Of a stretch of DNA of 51,553 nt, positions 16,388 through 24,942 are shown one piece after another. Position numbers and translations under genes: made by a program. The notes beneath the pieces are model-generated. The model did no database searches, was not told the origin of the DNA, and saw only the letters and a list, made by a program, of their open reading frames with translations. Each line of letters opens with the position of its first letter. The stretch's first letter is position 1. The stretch is from Nocardioides stalactiti (GTDB lineage: Bacteria; Actinomycetota; Actinomycetes; Propionibacteriales; Nocardioidaceae). The stretch lies in contig NZ_JACEFC010000018.1 of the NCBI RefSeq assembly GCF_014180715.1, forward strand, positions 1 to 51,553. Direction: 5' to 3'.

Positions 16388-18376
16388 TCACTCGGACGAC
16401 TGCTCCTCGACGAGCTCGTCCCAGTCGGTCACGATCGGGGCGAGCCCACCCGCCGCCCACAGGGCGAGCTGGTCGTGGTGGTGCGGGGTGCCCGGGAGGC
16501 CGCTCGCGCCGACCGGGACGACCCAGCCGCCGGCGTTCCGATCGGCCAGGTCCCACACGTAGCGGGCCACCGACCCGCGGCTGCACTCGTCGGAGATCGC
16601 CGGGTAGGACACGCAGCAGCGCACGCAGTCGGCGTCGCCGGACAGCGGCAGCCGCGGCAGGTCGTCGTAGTCCTTGTCGGTGAGCAGGCCGAACCAGTGG
16701 ACCGGGTCGGTGAGGTGCGTTTCGCCCCAGGTCGGCACGTCGTCCCTCGCCGCGGCGATCCCGGCGTCGACCTCGGCGAGCGCCGCCTCGGCCAGCGCGA
16801 CCAGGTCGACCCCGAACGGCCGGTGCCCGGCGAGGTTCTCGTTGGCCAGCCGCGGCAGGGCGAGCCCGATCCGGTAGGTCGCGTTGAGCCAGGGCGCGAA
16901 GATCTCCTCGTGCTCGTGGCCCGCGGGCGGAGCGAACAGACCGGCGAACACCGGCTCGTCACAGAGCCGCCGGACGAGTGCCGAGCGGAACGCGGCATAG
17001 CGAGCGGCCTGCGCCGAACCGGCGTCCATCACGCCGTCGAAGCCGTCGAACGCACCGGGCACCAGCGCCGTCACCATCGGCACGGTCGCCAGCAACGCGT
17101 CGTTGTGGAAGGACGCGAACGCGTCGCGGTCGAGGTCGGTACGTCCGTCGAGCAGCGCGTGCAGCCGGTCCGCGCGGTACGGCGCAGCGAAGACGGTGCC
17201 GATCGCGTCGGACTCGGGTCCACGCCGCTCGTTGGCGGTGACGACGTGGCCATCGGCCGGGACGTCCGCCCGGTTGGGCTCCAGCACCCAGCCGGTCCAG
17301 GCACCGTGCTCGTCGCGGACCGGGACCTTGCCGGCGATCCGGTAGCGCACGACCCCGGCCCGGTCGGCGACGACCGCGTTGTTGACCGGCTCGACCCAGG
17401 AGTCGAGCGCCCGGTCGACGTCGTCGACGGTCCGAGCCCGCAGCAGGCCGAGGATCGCGTCGAAGCCGAGGTCGCCGAGCTCCCACGACGACGTCCGCAC
17501 CGCCAGGCCGTCCTCGAAGACCAGTCCCCGCGCGGTCTGCACGACCTCGATCTCGACCGGCTCACCGTCGCGGACCTCGATCGTCTCGAGGTGCCGCTCG
17601 ACGACCTCGGACCCGTCGTCGTCCACCACGTCCTGGTAGTCGGCGCACGCGTTGGTGATCGCCCACGCCACCTCGCCCGCGTGGGCGAAGTGCTGGACCC
17701 CCGGTACGCCGACGAACGTGTAGCCGACGACGTCGAACGGGTCCGCCGGGTCCTCACACACGAGCCGGACCTGCTGATAGACGCCGGGCTGCTCGATGAT
17801 CCGGTGCGGGTCGCCGCCGATGAGGGGCAGGCCGCTCGTCGTACGACCACCGGCCGCGGCCCAGGCGTTGCTGCCCGACGCGGTCGGGTCCTGGTGGGAG
17901 AGGAACCGTACGTCGTCGCCGAGGACCTCGACCGCGAGCCGCTTCCACAGCAGCCCGCCGATGTTGGCGAAGAGCAGGTGCTGGGCGAGGAAGGTCGCCA
18001 GCGGCGTCCACGGCGCCCACTCCCCCGGCGCCAGCCCCAGGTCCGCGAGCTCGGGGACCGTCGTCGGGTCGAGGCCGGCGAGACCGGCGTTGACCCCGTC
18101 GACGTACGACGTCACGAACGCCTGGGTCTCCTCGGTGCAGGCAGCGAACGCCCGCTGCGCGGTCTCGACCGTCCGCATCCGCCGGGAGAACCGGTCCCAC
18201 GAGACGCCGACCTGGCCGACGACCTCGGCCGTGGTCCCCTCGGCCCGCCGGCGCAGCCACTCCAGCTGCCACGCCCGGTCGGCGACGGCGACCCGCCCTT
18301 GCGCGTGGGCGAGGTCGAGGACGGAGCCGGCGCGCAGGTGCGGGATGCCGAAGGAGTCGCGGTAGAGCCGAGCCAT
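16388..18376 (-). CDS. Penicillin-acylase-family Ntn hydrolase without signal peptide
   Basis: A 662-residue Ntn amidohydrolase that hydrolyses an amide such as an N-acyl amino compound. Family proenzymes self-cleave before a nucleophilic Ser; here S169 in the segment ASGSNAWAAAGG, with the alpha part (about 168 residues) before it. The Asn of the EPVNNAVVADRAG segment is the expected oxyanion residue. Two starts exist: ATG at 18376 and GTG at 18397, the latter overlapping the pirin stop (GTGA). With either start the protein begins directly with the enzyme domain, so no signal peptide is present and it should act in the cytosol, unlike most family members. It is coupled to pirin. Confidence 0.85.
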   Translation of the reverse strand: MARLYRDSFGIPHLRAGSVLDLAHAQGRVAVADRAWQLEWLRRRAEGTTAEVVGQVGVSWDRFSRRMRTVETAQRAFAACTEETQAFVTSYVDGVNAGLAGLDPTTVPELADLGLAPGEWAPWTPLATFLAQHLLFANIGGLLWKRLAVEVLGDDVRFLSHQDPTASGSNAWAAAGGRTTSGLPLIGGDPHRIIEQPGVYQQVRLVCEDPADPFDVVGYTFVGVPGVQHFAHAGEVAWAITNACADYQDVVDDDGSEVVERHLETIEVRDGEPVEIEVVQTARGLVFEDGLAVRTSSWELGDLGFDAILGLLRARTVDDVDRALDSWVEPVNNAVVADRAGVVRYRIAGKVPVRDEHGAWTGWVLEPNRADVPADGHVVTANERRGPESDAIGTVFAAPYRADRLHALLDGRTDLDRDAFASFHNDALLATVPMVTALVPGAFDGFDGVMDAGSAQAARYAAFRSALVRRLCDEPVFAGLFAPPAGHEHEEIFAPWLNATYRIGLALPRLANENLAGHRPFGVDLVALAEAALAEVDAGIAAARDDVPTWGETHLTDPVHWFGLLTDKDYDDLPRLPLSGDADCVRCCVSYPAISDECSRGSVARYVWDLADRNAGGWVVPVGASGLPGTPHHHDQLALWAAGGLAPIVTDWDELVEEQSSE

Positions 18377-18393
18377 GCTCGGGACTCTAGGAC

Positions 18394-19350
18394 TCACACG
18401 GGGATGTGGCCGAAGCGACCCTTCTCGAAGTCGGTGTAGGCCTCCATGACCTCGGCCTTGGTGTTCATGACGAACGGTCCGGCCCAGGCGATCGGCTCGT
18501 TGATCGGCTGCCCGCCGACGACGATCACGTCGAGCTTGGGCGACCGGCTCTCCTGGCTGCCGTCCGCGTCGATCGTCAGGTAGTCACCTGCGCCGAGGAC
18601 CGCGGTCTGGCCGGTCCGGATCGGCCGGCCGGCGTCGAGCCCGGCGCCGACGGTGCCCTTGCCGTTGAGGACGTAGACGAGTGCGTTGTGGTCCACCTGC
18701 CACGGCAGGTCGAGCCGAGCCCCCGGCTCGATCGTCGCGTGGACGAGGGACATCGGGGTGAAGGTGGATCCCGGGCCCTGGTGACCGTCGACCGCGCCCG
18801 CGATGACCCGGACCAGCGCCCCGGCGTCCGGGGTCGTCAGCAGGGCCACCTGCCCGGACCGGATGTCCTGGTAGCGGGGGTCGTTGCGCTTGGCGTCGCG
18901 GGGCAGGTTCACCCACAGCTGGATGCCGTGGAAGAGGCCGCCCTGCTGGACCAGCCACTCCGGCGGCGCCTCGATGTGGAGCAGGCCGCTGCCGGCCGTC
19001 ATCCACTGGGTGTCCCCGTTGGTGATGGTGCCGCCACCGCCGTGGGAGTCCTGGTGGTCCATGACGCCGTCGATGATGTAGGTGACCGTCTCGAAGCCGC
19101 GGTGCGGGTGCCACGGGGTGCCCTTGGGCTCGCCCGGCGCGTACTCCACCTCGCCCATCTGGTCCATCATGATGAACGGGTCGAGCCGCCGCATGTCGAT
19201 CCCGGCGAACGCCCGGCGGACCGGGAAGCCCTCGCCCTCATACCCCTGGGGAGCTGTGGTGACCTCCCAGACGGGGCGCGGCTGGTCGCCGAGGGCGGGC
19301 GCCTTCAGCCGGGGCAGCACGGTGAGGTCATCGACGGTGATCGCGGGCAT
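18394..19350 (-). CDS. Pirin-family cupin protein
   Basis: A 318-residue bicupin of the pirin family. The N-terminal cupin has the metal ligands H81, H83 (WHPHRGFETV), H125 and E127 (GLLHIE); the C-terminal cupin is degenerate, as usual. Some pirins have quercetinase activity and others are redox-related regulators; the job here is unknown. I chose ATG at 19350 because a GGAGG site lies eight bases upstream; an ATG at 19380 would add ten residues but lies within the leader. It is followed with overlapping codons by the cytosolic acylase. Confidence 0.87.
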   Translation of the reverse strand: MPAITVDDLTVLPRLKAPALGDQPRPVWEVTTAPQGYEGEGFPVRRAFAGIDMRRLDPFIMMDQMGEVEYAPGEPKGTPWHPHRGFETVTYIIDGVMDHQDSHGGGGTITNGDTQWMTAGSGLLHIEAPPEWLVQQGGLFHGIQLWVNLPRDAKRNDPRYQDIRSGQVALLTTPDAGALVRVIAGAVDGHQGPGSTFTPMSLVHATIEPGARLDLPWQVDHNALVYVLNGKGTVGAGLDAGRPIRTGQTAVLGAGDYLTIDADGSQESRSPKLDVIVVGGQPINEPIAWAGPFVMNTKAEVMEAYTDFEKGRFGHIPV

Positions 19351-19383
19351 CTCGCCCACCTCCCAGAGGGTTGGGTACATTTG

Positions 19384-19401
19384 GTTGCCAAGTCAACTAT
19401 A
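19384..19401 (-). promoter_or_regulatory. Candidate -10 box and operator of the pirin-acylase operon
   Basis: On the minus strand TATAGT (19401-19396) is a good -10 box, and directly after it comes an imperfect palindrome with GTTG and CAAC arms (19384-19397) that would cover the transcription start. No convincing -35 is visible. The arrangement suggests repression by a local or global regulator such as a MarR-type protein; none is encoded next door. Confidence 0.4.
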
Positions 19402-19476
19402 CCCTGGTCCGTCCTATTCCGCGCCCTTCCTCGAACCGCCTCGGATCACGTCGTCGTTCCCGGCTAGGGTCGGAGA

Positions 19477-21045
19477 GTGACCACTCGGAGTGCGTATGAC
19501 GTCGCCATCGTCGGCGGCGGACACAACGGGCTCACGGCTGCCGCCTACCTCGCCCGCGCGGGCCTGTCGGTGGGCGTCCTCGAGCGCCTCGGCCACGTCG
19601 GCGGCGCCGCGATCAGCGCCGAGGCGTTCAGCGGTCACCCGACCCGGCTCTCCCGGTACTCCTACCTGGTCTCGCTGCTGCCCGACCAGGTCGTGCAGGA
19701 CCTCGGGCTCGACATCAGCCTGGTCTCGCGCCGGACCGCTTCCTACACCCCGGTCGTCCGCGACGGCCGGGCCACCGGCCTGCTCGTCGAGCGGGTCGAG
19801 GGCGAGGCGACCCGCGAGTCGTTCCGAGCCCTCACCGGGTCCGACACGGAGTACGAGGCGTGGCGCACCTTCTACACCGACGTCGCGCACCTCGGGTGGG
19901 CCGTCGCCCCGACCCTCCTGCAGCCGCTCCCCCGGGCGAGCGCCATCCGGTCCCAGGTCAGCCCGACGACGTGGAACGACGTCGTGGCCTCGCCGCTCGG
20001 CGAGACGATCGAGCGACGGTTCGCCGACGACACGGTCCGCGGGGTCGTCGCGACCGATGCGCTCATCGGCACCTTCGCGTCGCTCCACGACCCCTCGCTC
20101 ATCCAGAACCGCTGCTTCCTCTACCACCTCATCGGCAACGGCACCGGTGAGTGGCGGGTGCCGGTCGGCGGCATGGGCGCGGTCACCGAGGCGCTCACGA
20201 AGGCCGCACTCGACGCGGGCGCCGAGATCGTCACGGGCGCCGGCGTGCGGTGGATCCGCCCCGGCGCCGACGGCGCCGAGATCACGTGGCACGACGGTCG
20301 CTCCGAGCGCGGGCTGACGGCCGGGACGGTCCTCGCCAACGTCGCGCCTTGGGTGCTCGGCCTGCTGCTCGGCGAGCCGCACGACGAGTCGACGAAGCCC
20401 GAGGGCGCCCAGCTCAAGGTCAACTTCCTCCTCGACCGGCTCCCGCAGCTCAAGTCGGGCCTCGACCCGGAGGTCGCCTTCGCCGGCACCCTCCACCTGG
20501 GTGAGGGCTACGGCGAGCTGTTGTCGGCGTACGGCGCCGCCGCGGCCGGCCAGCTGCCCGACCCGATACCGGGCGAGGTCTACTGCCACTCCCTCACCGA
20601 CCCGAGCATCCTCGGCGACGTGCCGCCCGGCACCCACACCCTGACCTACTTCGGCCTGCACACGCCGGCGTCACTGTTCGCAGAGGACCCCGAGGCGACC
20701 CGTGCCGAGGCACTGCGCCGGGCGATCGCCTCGCTCGACGAGCACCTGGTCGAGCCGATCGAGTCGTGCGTCGCCCGCGACGCCGACGGCAACCTCTGCA
20801 TCGAGGCCAAGATCCCGCAGGACATCGAGCGCGACCTCGCGATGCCTGGCGGCCACATCTTCCACGGCGACCTCGAGTGGCCGTGGACCTCGGACCGCAC
20901 CCGTCTGTCGACGCCCGCCGAGCGCTGGGGTGTCCAGACCAGCCACGAGTCCGTGTTGCTGTGCGGCTCCGGCGCACGGCGCGGCGGCGCGGTCTCGGGG
21001 ATCGCCGGCCACAACGCGGCCCAGGCCGTGCTCGAGTCCCGCTGA
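19477..21045 (+). CDS. FAD-dependent oxidoreductase (phytoene-desaturase/PYROXD2-like)
   Basis: A 522-residue flavoprotein of the CrtI/amine-oxidase superfamily, closest in layout to PYROXD2-type proteins. The N-terminal dinucleotide site is VAIVGGGHNGLTAAAYLARAG region residues 8-28, and the C-terminal FAD contact is the GSGARRGGAVSGIAGHNAA region. No carotenoid-pathway gene lies nearby, so phytoene is an unlikely substrate. GTG at 19477 follows a TAGGGT box (19465-19470) by six bases, which suggests a leaderless mRNA. It is divergent from pirin and ends before a strong hairpin. Confidence 0.87.
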   Translation: MTTRSAYDVAIVGGGHNGLTAAAYLARAGLSVGVLERLGHVGGAAISAEAFSGHPTRLSRYSYLVSLLPDQVVQDLGLDISLVSRRTASYTPVVRDGRATGLLVERVEGEATRESFRALTGSDTEYEAWRTFYTDVAHLGWAVAPTLLQPLPRASAIRSQVSPTTWNDVVASPLGETIERRFADDTVRGVVATDALIGTFASLHDPSLIQNRCFLYHLIGNGTGEWRVPVGGMGAVTEALTKAALDAGAEIVTGAGVRWIRPGADGAEITWHDGRSERGLTAGTVLANVAPWVLGLLLGEPHDESTKPEGAQLKVNFLLDRLPQLKSGLDPEVAFAGTLHLGEGYGELLSAYGAAAAGQLPDPIPGEVYCHSLTDPSILGDVPPGTHTLTYFGLHTPASLFAEDPEATRAEALRRAIASLDEHLVEPIESCVARDADGNLCIEAKIPQDIERDLAMPGGHIFHGDLEWPWTSDRTRLSTPAERWGVQTSHESVLLCGSGARRGGAVSGIAGHNAAQAVLESR

Positions 21046-21070
21046 GCGAACCGGGTCCTCATCCGTAATG

Positions 21071-21093
21071 CCGATGCGCTGACGGCGCATCGG
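21071..21093 (+). terminator. Hairpin terminator after the FAD oxidoreductase
   Basis: CCGATGCGC and GCGCATCGG form a perfect 9-bp stem around a TGACG loop, 26 bases after the stop codon. There is no long T-run, as is common in GC-rich actinobacteria. It also lies 44 bases before the next gene and could shape that leader. Confidence 0.65.
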
Positions 21094-21136
21094 TCGTACG
21101 TTGGTCGGAGCATCGCCACTGGCCCTTGGGGGCATC

Positions 21137-22903
21137 ATGCGGAACAAGTGGATCACGGCTCTCGGCGGACTGCTCCTCGCCCTCACCACGCTCGTGATGC
21201 CGACGCTCCCGACCCCGTCGGCTGCCGCCGCGCCGGCACCGTGGCACTGGGTGCGCGTGCGCGACTACGTCCATGTCGATCCCTACGGCTACTACTCGAT
21301 CCGGGAGTTCTGCCCGAGCGGCTACACCGCCATCACCGGCGGGCTGGAGCTGCCGATCCACTCCCGGGTCCGGCGCGGGGACGAGTACCGCTTCGACGAC
21401 GGGGCCGGCTCCTCCTGGTTCGTCACCTTCGAGAACACCTCGCAGTTCCACGGCGACGCCTGGGTCGTCGCGGAGTGCGTGCTCACCAGTGACCTGCCGC
21501 CGATGAGCCACAACTTCGTGCAGGTCCCGGCGACCGGCCAGTACAACACCGCAGGAGCGACCGTCTCGTGCCTCAACGAGGGCGAGGTGGTCCTGACCGG
21601 AGGCGCGAGCTGGAGCAATGTCAACACGCGCACCCTCTCGGTCAACGGGGCCGGACCGGACGGACGGTCGTGGCACGCCGAGGGCTCGAACTCGGTGAAG
21701 AACGCCCTGCTGGCCGTCGAGGTCTACTGCGTGGACCCGGCCGCGGTGCCGGGATACGTCAAGGTGGAGTACCACCAGCCGGAGGAGTTCTCCTGGCAGG
21801 CGTCGGTCACCTGCCCGACCGGCAAACGGGTCCTCCACGGCGGCAGCCCGGACTCGGTGTTCGCGTCGTACCCGAACCTGAACAGGTGGACGGCGACAGG
21901 GAGCACGGACTACGTCGCCTACGACGCCGTCGTCCGCGCCTGGTGCGTCGACGCGGGCGTCCCGACCGTGACGTCCTTCTCCGCCACCCCTGGTCCGGAG
22001 GGCACTCTCACCAGCGACGTCTTCGCCGGCTTCACGATGGACGCGACCGACCCCGCCGGCTTCGCCTATCCCGGGTTCCGGTGCTCCCTCGACAACAGCG
22101 CCCCCACCACCTGCTACGAGCCGTGGTACGAGCCGCTCGCCGACGGTCCCCACCAGTTCGTCGTGTTCCCCCAGACGCCGGACGGTCGGCTGGGGCCGAC
22201 GATCACCTACCGCTGGACCATCGATTCCGCTGCGCCGACCGTGACCACCCCCGGGCTCGCCAAGATCTCGCTCACCACACCGACCATCGCGTGGAAGGCG
22301 GCCGACGTCGGGTCAGGTGTGGAGACCCACCAGGCGAAGCTGTGGCGGGCGCGCGCCGACGGGTCCGTCGTGGACTGGTCGTTCCCGGCTGGCTGGGACG
22401 ACCTGCCCGGGCCGAGGGTCAAGCTGCCCGCCCTTGCGGCCGGAGAGACCCAGTGCGTCTCGGTCCGGGCGACCGACCTCGCCGGCGGCTCCTCCGCGTG
22501 GTCGCCTCCGCGGTGCACGTCCCGCCCGTTCGACGACCGGGCGATCGCGACCACCACCGCCTCCTGGACCCGCCTCACCGGTACGACGTTCTGGCTCGAG
22601 ACGGCGACCCAGACCTCCGCGACCGGCCAGAGGCTGCGGCGGCCGGCGACGACGTTCGCGCAGGTCGGCGTCCTCGCCACGGTCTGCCCCGGCTGCGGGG
22701 TCGTCGAGCTCGCGCTCGACGGGGTCAAGCTCGCCCGGATCGCCCTCGACAAGCCCGCGGTCGCTCACCAACGGGTCCTGCTGCTGCCCGCCGGCGCCGT
22801 CCGTACGGGCACCCTCACCGTCACCAGCGTGACGACCGGCAAGGTGGTCCGGATCGACGGCCTGATCACCGTCCGCGCCACCACCACCCCACCGCCACCC
22901 TGA
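21137..22903 (+). CDS. Secreted protein of unknown function with Ig/FN3-like C-terminal modules
   Basis: A 588-residue exported protein. It begins with a basic start (MRNK), a hydrophobic core to about residue 24 and an Ala-rich cleavage region near 30-36. Residues about 40-275 contain paired cysteines in two similar halves (around the CPSGYTAITGG and CPTGKRVLHGG segments), suggesting a duplicated disulphide-bonded domain. The middle (about 280-375) resembles Ig-like repeats with 'C-S-L-D-N' motifs, and the rest is beta-rich ending in a Thr/Pro tail. I do not recognise the N-terminal domain. ATG at 21137 follows a GGGGG site. No sorting motif or membrane anchor is seen, so it is probably released. 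Confidence 0.82.
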   Translation: MRNKWITALGGLLLALTTLVMPTLPTPSAAAAPAPWHWVRVRDYVHVDPYGYYSIREFCPSGYTAITGGLELPIHSRVRRGDEYRFDDGAGSSWFVTFENTSQFHGDAWVVAECVLTSDLPPMSHNFVQVPATGQYNTAGATVSCLNEGEVVLTGGASWSNVNTRTLSVNGAGPDGRSWHAEGSNSVKNALLAVEVYCVDPAAVPGYVKVEYHQPEEFSWQASVTCPTGKRVLHGGSPDSVFASYPNLNRWTATGSTDYVAYDAVVRAWCVDAGVPTVTSFSATPGPEGTLTSDVFAGFTMDATDPAGFAYPGFRCSLDNSAPTTCYEPWYEPLADGPHQFVVFPQTPDGRLGPTITYRWTIDSAAPTVTTPGLAKISLTTPTIAWKAADVGSGVETHQAKLWRARADGSVVDWSFPAGWDDLPGPRVKLPALAAGETQCVSVRATDLAGGSSAWSPPRCTSRPFDDRAIATTTASWTRLTGTTFWLETATQTSATGQRLRRPATTFAQVGVLATVCPGCGVVELALDGVKLARIALDKPAVAHQRVLLLPAGAVRTGTLTVTSVTTGKVVRIDGLITVRATTTPPPP

Positions 22904-22967
22904 CCGGCGCCGCCCTGACCGGAGCCGCTCAGGGCGACCTCGATTTCATCCCAGCGGCCGATCGCTG

Positions 22968-22973
22968 TAATCT
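22968..22973 (+). promoter_or_regulatory. Candidate -10 of the tRNA-Lys promoter
   Basis: TAATCT is 50 bases before the tRNA; TTTCAT at 22944-22949 is a weak -35 with an 18-base spacer. The spacing to the tRNA leaves a 5' leader of about 43 bases to be removed by RNase P. Confidence 0.4.
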
Positions 22974-23023
22974 AGGTGTCGCTTCGCAGGTCCAAGGCAC
23001 GCCCGGGGTTCCTGTTGAGCCGA

Positions 23024-23096
<73 letters not shown>

Positions 23097-23101
23097 CCGA
23101 C

Positions 23102-23140
23102 AGCCCCTCCCGGTTCCGACCGGGAGGGGCTTCCTCGTTC
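23102..23140 (+). terminator. Intrinsic terminator after tRNA-Lys
   Basis: A 13-bp perfect stem, AGCCCCTCCCGGT with ACCGGGAGGGGCT, around a four-base TCCG loop, followed by a T-containing tail. It begins six bases after the tRNA and also lies downstream of the convergent gene ending at 23165. Confidence 0.9.
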
Positions 23141-23164
23141 CCGGGCGGGGCACCTGCGCCCGCC

Positions 23165-23716
23165 TCAGGTGCCGAGGTCGGTCAGCAGCATCAGGCAGAC
23201 GACGAGACGGTCGTCCTCGTCGGCGAGCGCGCCACTGGGCGCGGACGTCAGCATCGACGCCTGCCACGCCTCCCCCCGTCGGGCCAGCGCGCGCGCTGCG
23301 GACCGGCGCTCGTGGCAGCCCCGAGCTCCGAACGACTGGATCGCCTGCTGGCCGAGCACGTCGTCGGCGACCTCGAACGCCGCGAACACCCGCGCGTCGT
23401 GGGTCTCCTCACAGGGCACCAGCTCGACGCGGGAGAGGACCGGCTGGTCCTCGGGAACGAGGACGCAGTCACCCGCTCGCAGCTCGTCGGCAGCGAGCTG
23501 GGCGTGATCGACCGGCAACTCCGCACCGCTGTTACGTCCCCAGACCAGGAATCCGATGATGCCGCCCAGGACCGCGACGGCGAGCCCGATCATCACCGCG
23601 TGGGTGAGGGCCTCGTCCACGCGGTCACGGAGTCGCGGCGTCGCGTCCTCGTCACGCCGTGCGAATCGTCCGTAGGAGCCGTCCTGCTCCGTCGCTCCCG
23701 GCCGCGTCTCGTCCAC
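23165..23716 (-). CDS. Single-pass membrane protein with septum-formation-like domain
   Basis: A 183-residue protein with a charged cytosolic N-terminus (1-36), one membrane helix (about 38-60) and an outside domain. The outside part has the GDC (C84) ... [12 protein letters not shown] (C102, H106) pattern of the small 'septum formation' domain found in many actinobacterial membrane proteins, with two further cysteines later. Its job is unknown; the family name does not prove a role in division. GTG start at 23716. It is divergent from the RTX gene across 79 bases and convergent with tRNA-Lys. Confidence 0.75.
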   Translation of the reverse strand: MDETRPGATEQDGSYGRFARRDEDATPRLRDRVDEALTHAVMIGLAVAVLGGIIGFLVWGRNSGAELPVDHAQLAADELRAGDCVLVPEDQPVLSRVELVPCEETHDARVFAAFEVADDVLGQQAIQSFGARGCHERRSAARALARRGEAWQASMLTSAPSGALADEDDRLVVCLMLLTDLGT

Positions 23717-23795
23717 CGCCGCCCCTTCCTCTCAACGACGCGACATCCTCACACGCGCACTTCCGCTACCGCTGCCGCATGACGAGACTGCCTTC

Positions 23796-24785
23796 ATGCG
23801 ATCTCTCAAGCCGGTCGGTGCCACGGCGTTCGTACTCGTCGTGGGCGCGCTCGCCCTACCCCTTCGAGCGGACGCAGCGTCGCCGCCGCTGCTGGGCGGA
23901 GAGGACCCGGCGGGAGCGTGCGCCGACATGGACCGGGCGACGCACGTCGGCACGGACGGCGACGACGTCATCCGCGGGACGTTCGGCCAGGACGTCATCT
24001 TCGCGGGCGCGGGCGACGACGAGATCCACGGCAAGGGCACCGAGGACGTCATCTGCGCCGGGCCGGGCGACGACGAGATCTACGGCGGGTCCGGCCGCGA
24101 CGTGATCTCGACCGGCGGTGGTGCCGACGTCGCCTACGGCGGTGCCGGCAACGACCAGATCCTGGTGTTCGGCGGCGCGGGCGACCAGGTGTTCGGCGGC
24201 GACGACGTCGATCACGTCGAGCTGGTGATCAACGGTGACGGCTCCGGGACCAACACGATGAAGGTGCTGGGCAGCAAGCCCGGTCTGGCCGACGACTCCC
24301 TCGACGTCCTCGTCGTCCTCGCTCGCGACACCGTCCGCAACCTCCGGCTCGCGGTCGACCGGCGGTCGGGCGCCTTCGGCACCCAGGGCGCTGCGGGCGC
24401 GGGCGTCGTCCGGGGCATCGATGCCTACACCTTCCTGTCGTCCGGCAACCGGGACCGCTGGCCGATCTGGGTCGACTACCGCGGCAACGACGACGAGGAC
24501 GACGTCGCGGTCGGCGCGGGCCGGCTCCACGCGACCGGCGGCCCCGGCGACGACCGCTTCTTCGGCGCGGGCGGCAACGACGTGGTCTTCGGCGGGGTCG
24601 GCGACGACAGCGTCTACGGCGGCGGGGGACGCGACTTCCTCGACGGCGGGCAGGACGACGACGACCTCTACGGCGGCGCCGGCGACGACGCGCTGCACGG
24701 CGGCATCGGACGCGACCGGCTGGAGGGTGGCGCCGGGCGCGACGAGTGCGTGCGCGGCGAGGAGCTCGTCGGCTGCGAGGGCTGA
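23796..24785 (+). CDS. Small secreted RTX (calcium-binding repeat) protein
   Basis: A 329-residue exported protein with a signal peptide ending near ADA-A (about residue 27). Two blocks of RTX nonapeptide repeats (GGxGxDxxx) are visible: about 52-135 ([43 protein letters not shown]) and about 240-318 ([36 protein letters not shown]). A roughly 100-residue beta-rich insert separates them. Two cysteine pairs near the start and end could close the fold. RTX repeats fold into a parallel beta roll on binding Ca2+ outside the cell. There is no enzymatic domain and no type I secretion gene nearby, and Sec export is more likely. Confidence 0.87.
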   Translation: MRSLKPVGATAFVLVVGALALPLRADAASPPLLGGEDPAGACADMDRATHVGTDGDDVIRGTFGQDVIFAGAGDDEIHGKGTEDVICAGPGDDEIYGGSGRDVISTGGGADVAYGGAGNDQILVFGGAGDQVFGGDDVDHVELVINGDGSGTNTMKVLGSKPGLADDSLDVLVVLARDTVRNLRLAVDRRSGAFGTQGAAGAGVVRGIDAYTFLSSGNRDRWPIWVDYRGNDDEDDVAVGAGRLHATGGPGDDRFFGAGGNDVVFGGVGDDSVYGGGGRDFLDGGQDDDDLYGGAGDDALHGGIGRDRLEGGAGRDECVRGEELVGCEG

Positions 24786-24876
24786 CCACCCGCCCACCGG
24801 ACCGGTTTGGCAAAAACTTTCCAACAGGTGGCCGCGCCGGGGTTCACGTGCAGTTCATCCGGTGCATACTTGAGCC

Positions 24877-24921
24877 AACGCCCGCAGGTGACCCGAGACG
24901 CCTGCGGGCGTTCCTATTTTT
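24877..24921 (+). terminator. Strong intrinsic terminator
   Basis: AACGCCCGCAGG and CCTGCGGGCGTT form a 12-bp perfect stem with a 12-base loop, followed by CCTATTTTT. It is one of the few terminators here with a real T-run. It probably ends the RTX transcript, 92 bases after the stop, and lies just beyond the stop of the convergent gene at 24943. The 90 bases between hold a weak promoter-like pair (TTCACG at 24843 and CATACT at 24865) but no gene I can support. Confidence 0.88.
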
Positions 24922-24942
24922 CCGGCAGGTTTCGCCCGGGCA

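Noticed and set aside
19414..20661. 415-residue minus-strand frame opposite the FAD oxidoreductase.
   Set aside because: It lacks any recognisable motif and has the composition of antisense GC-rich DNA.
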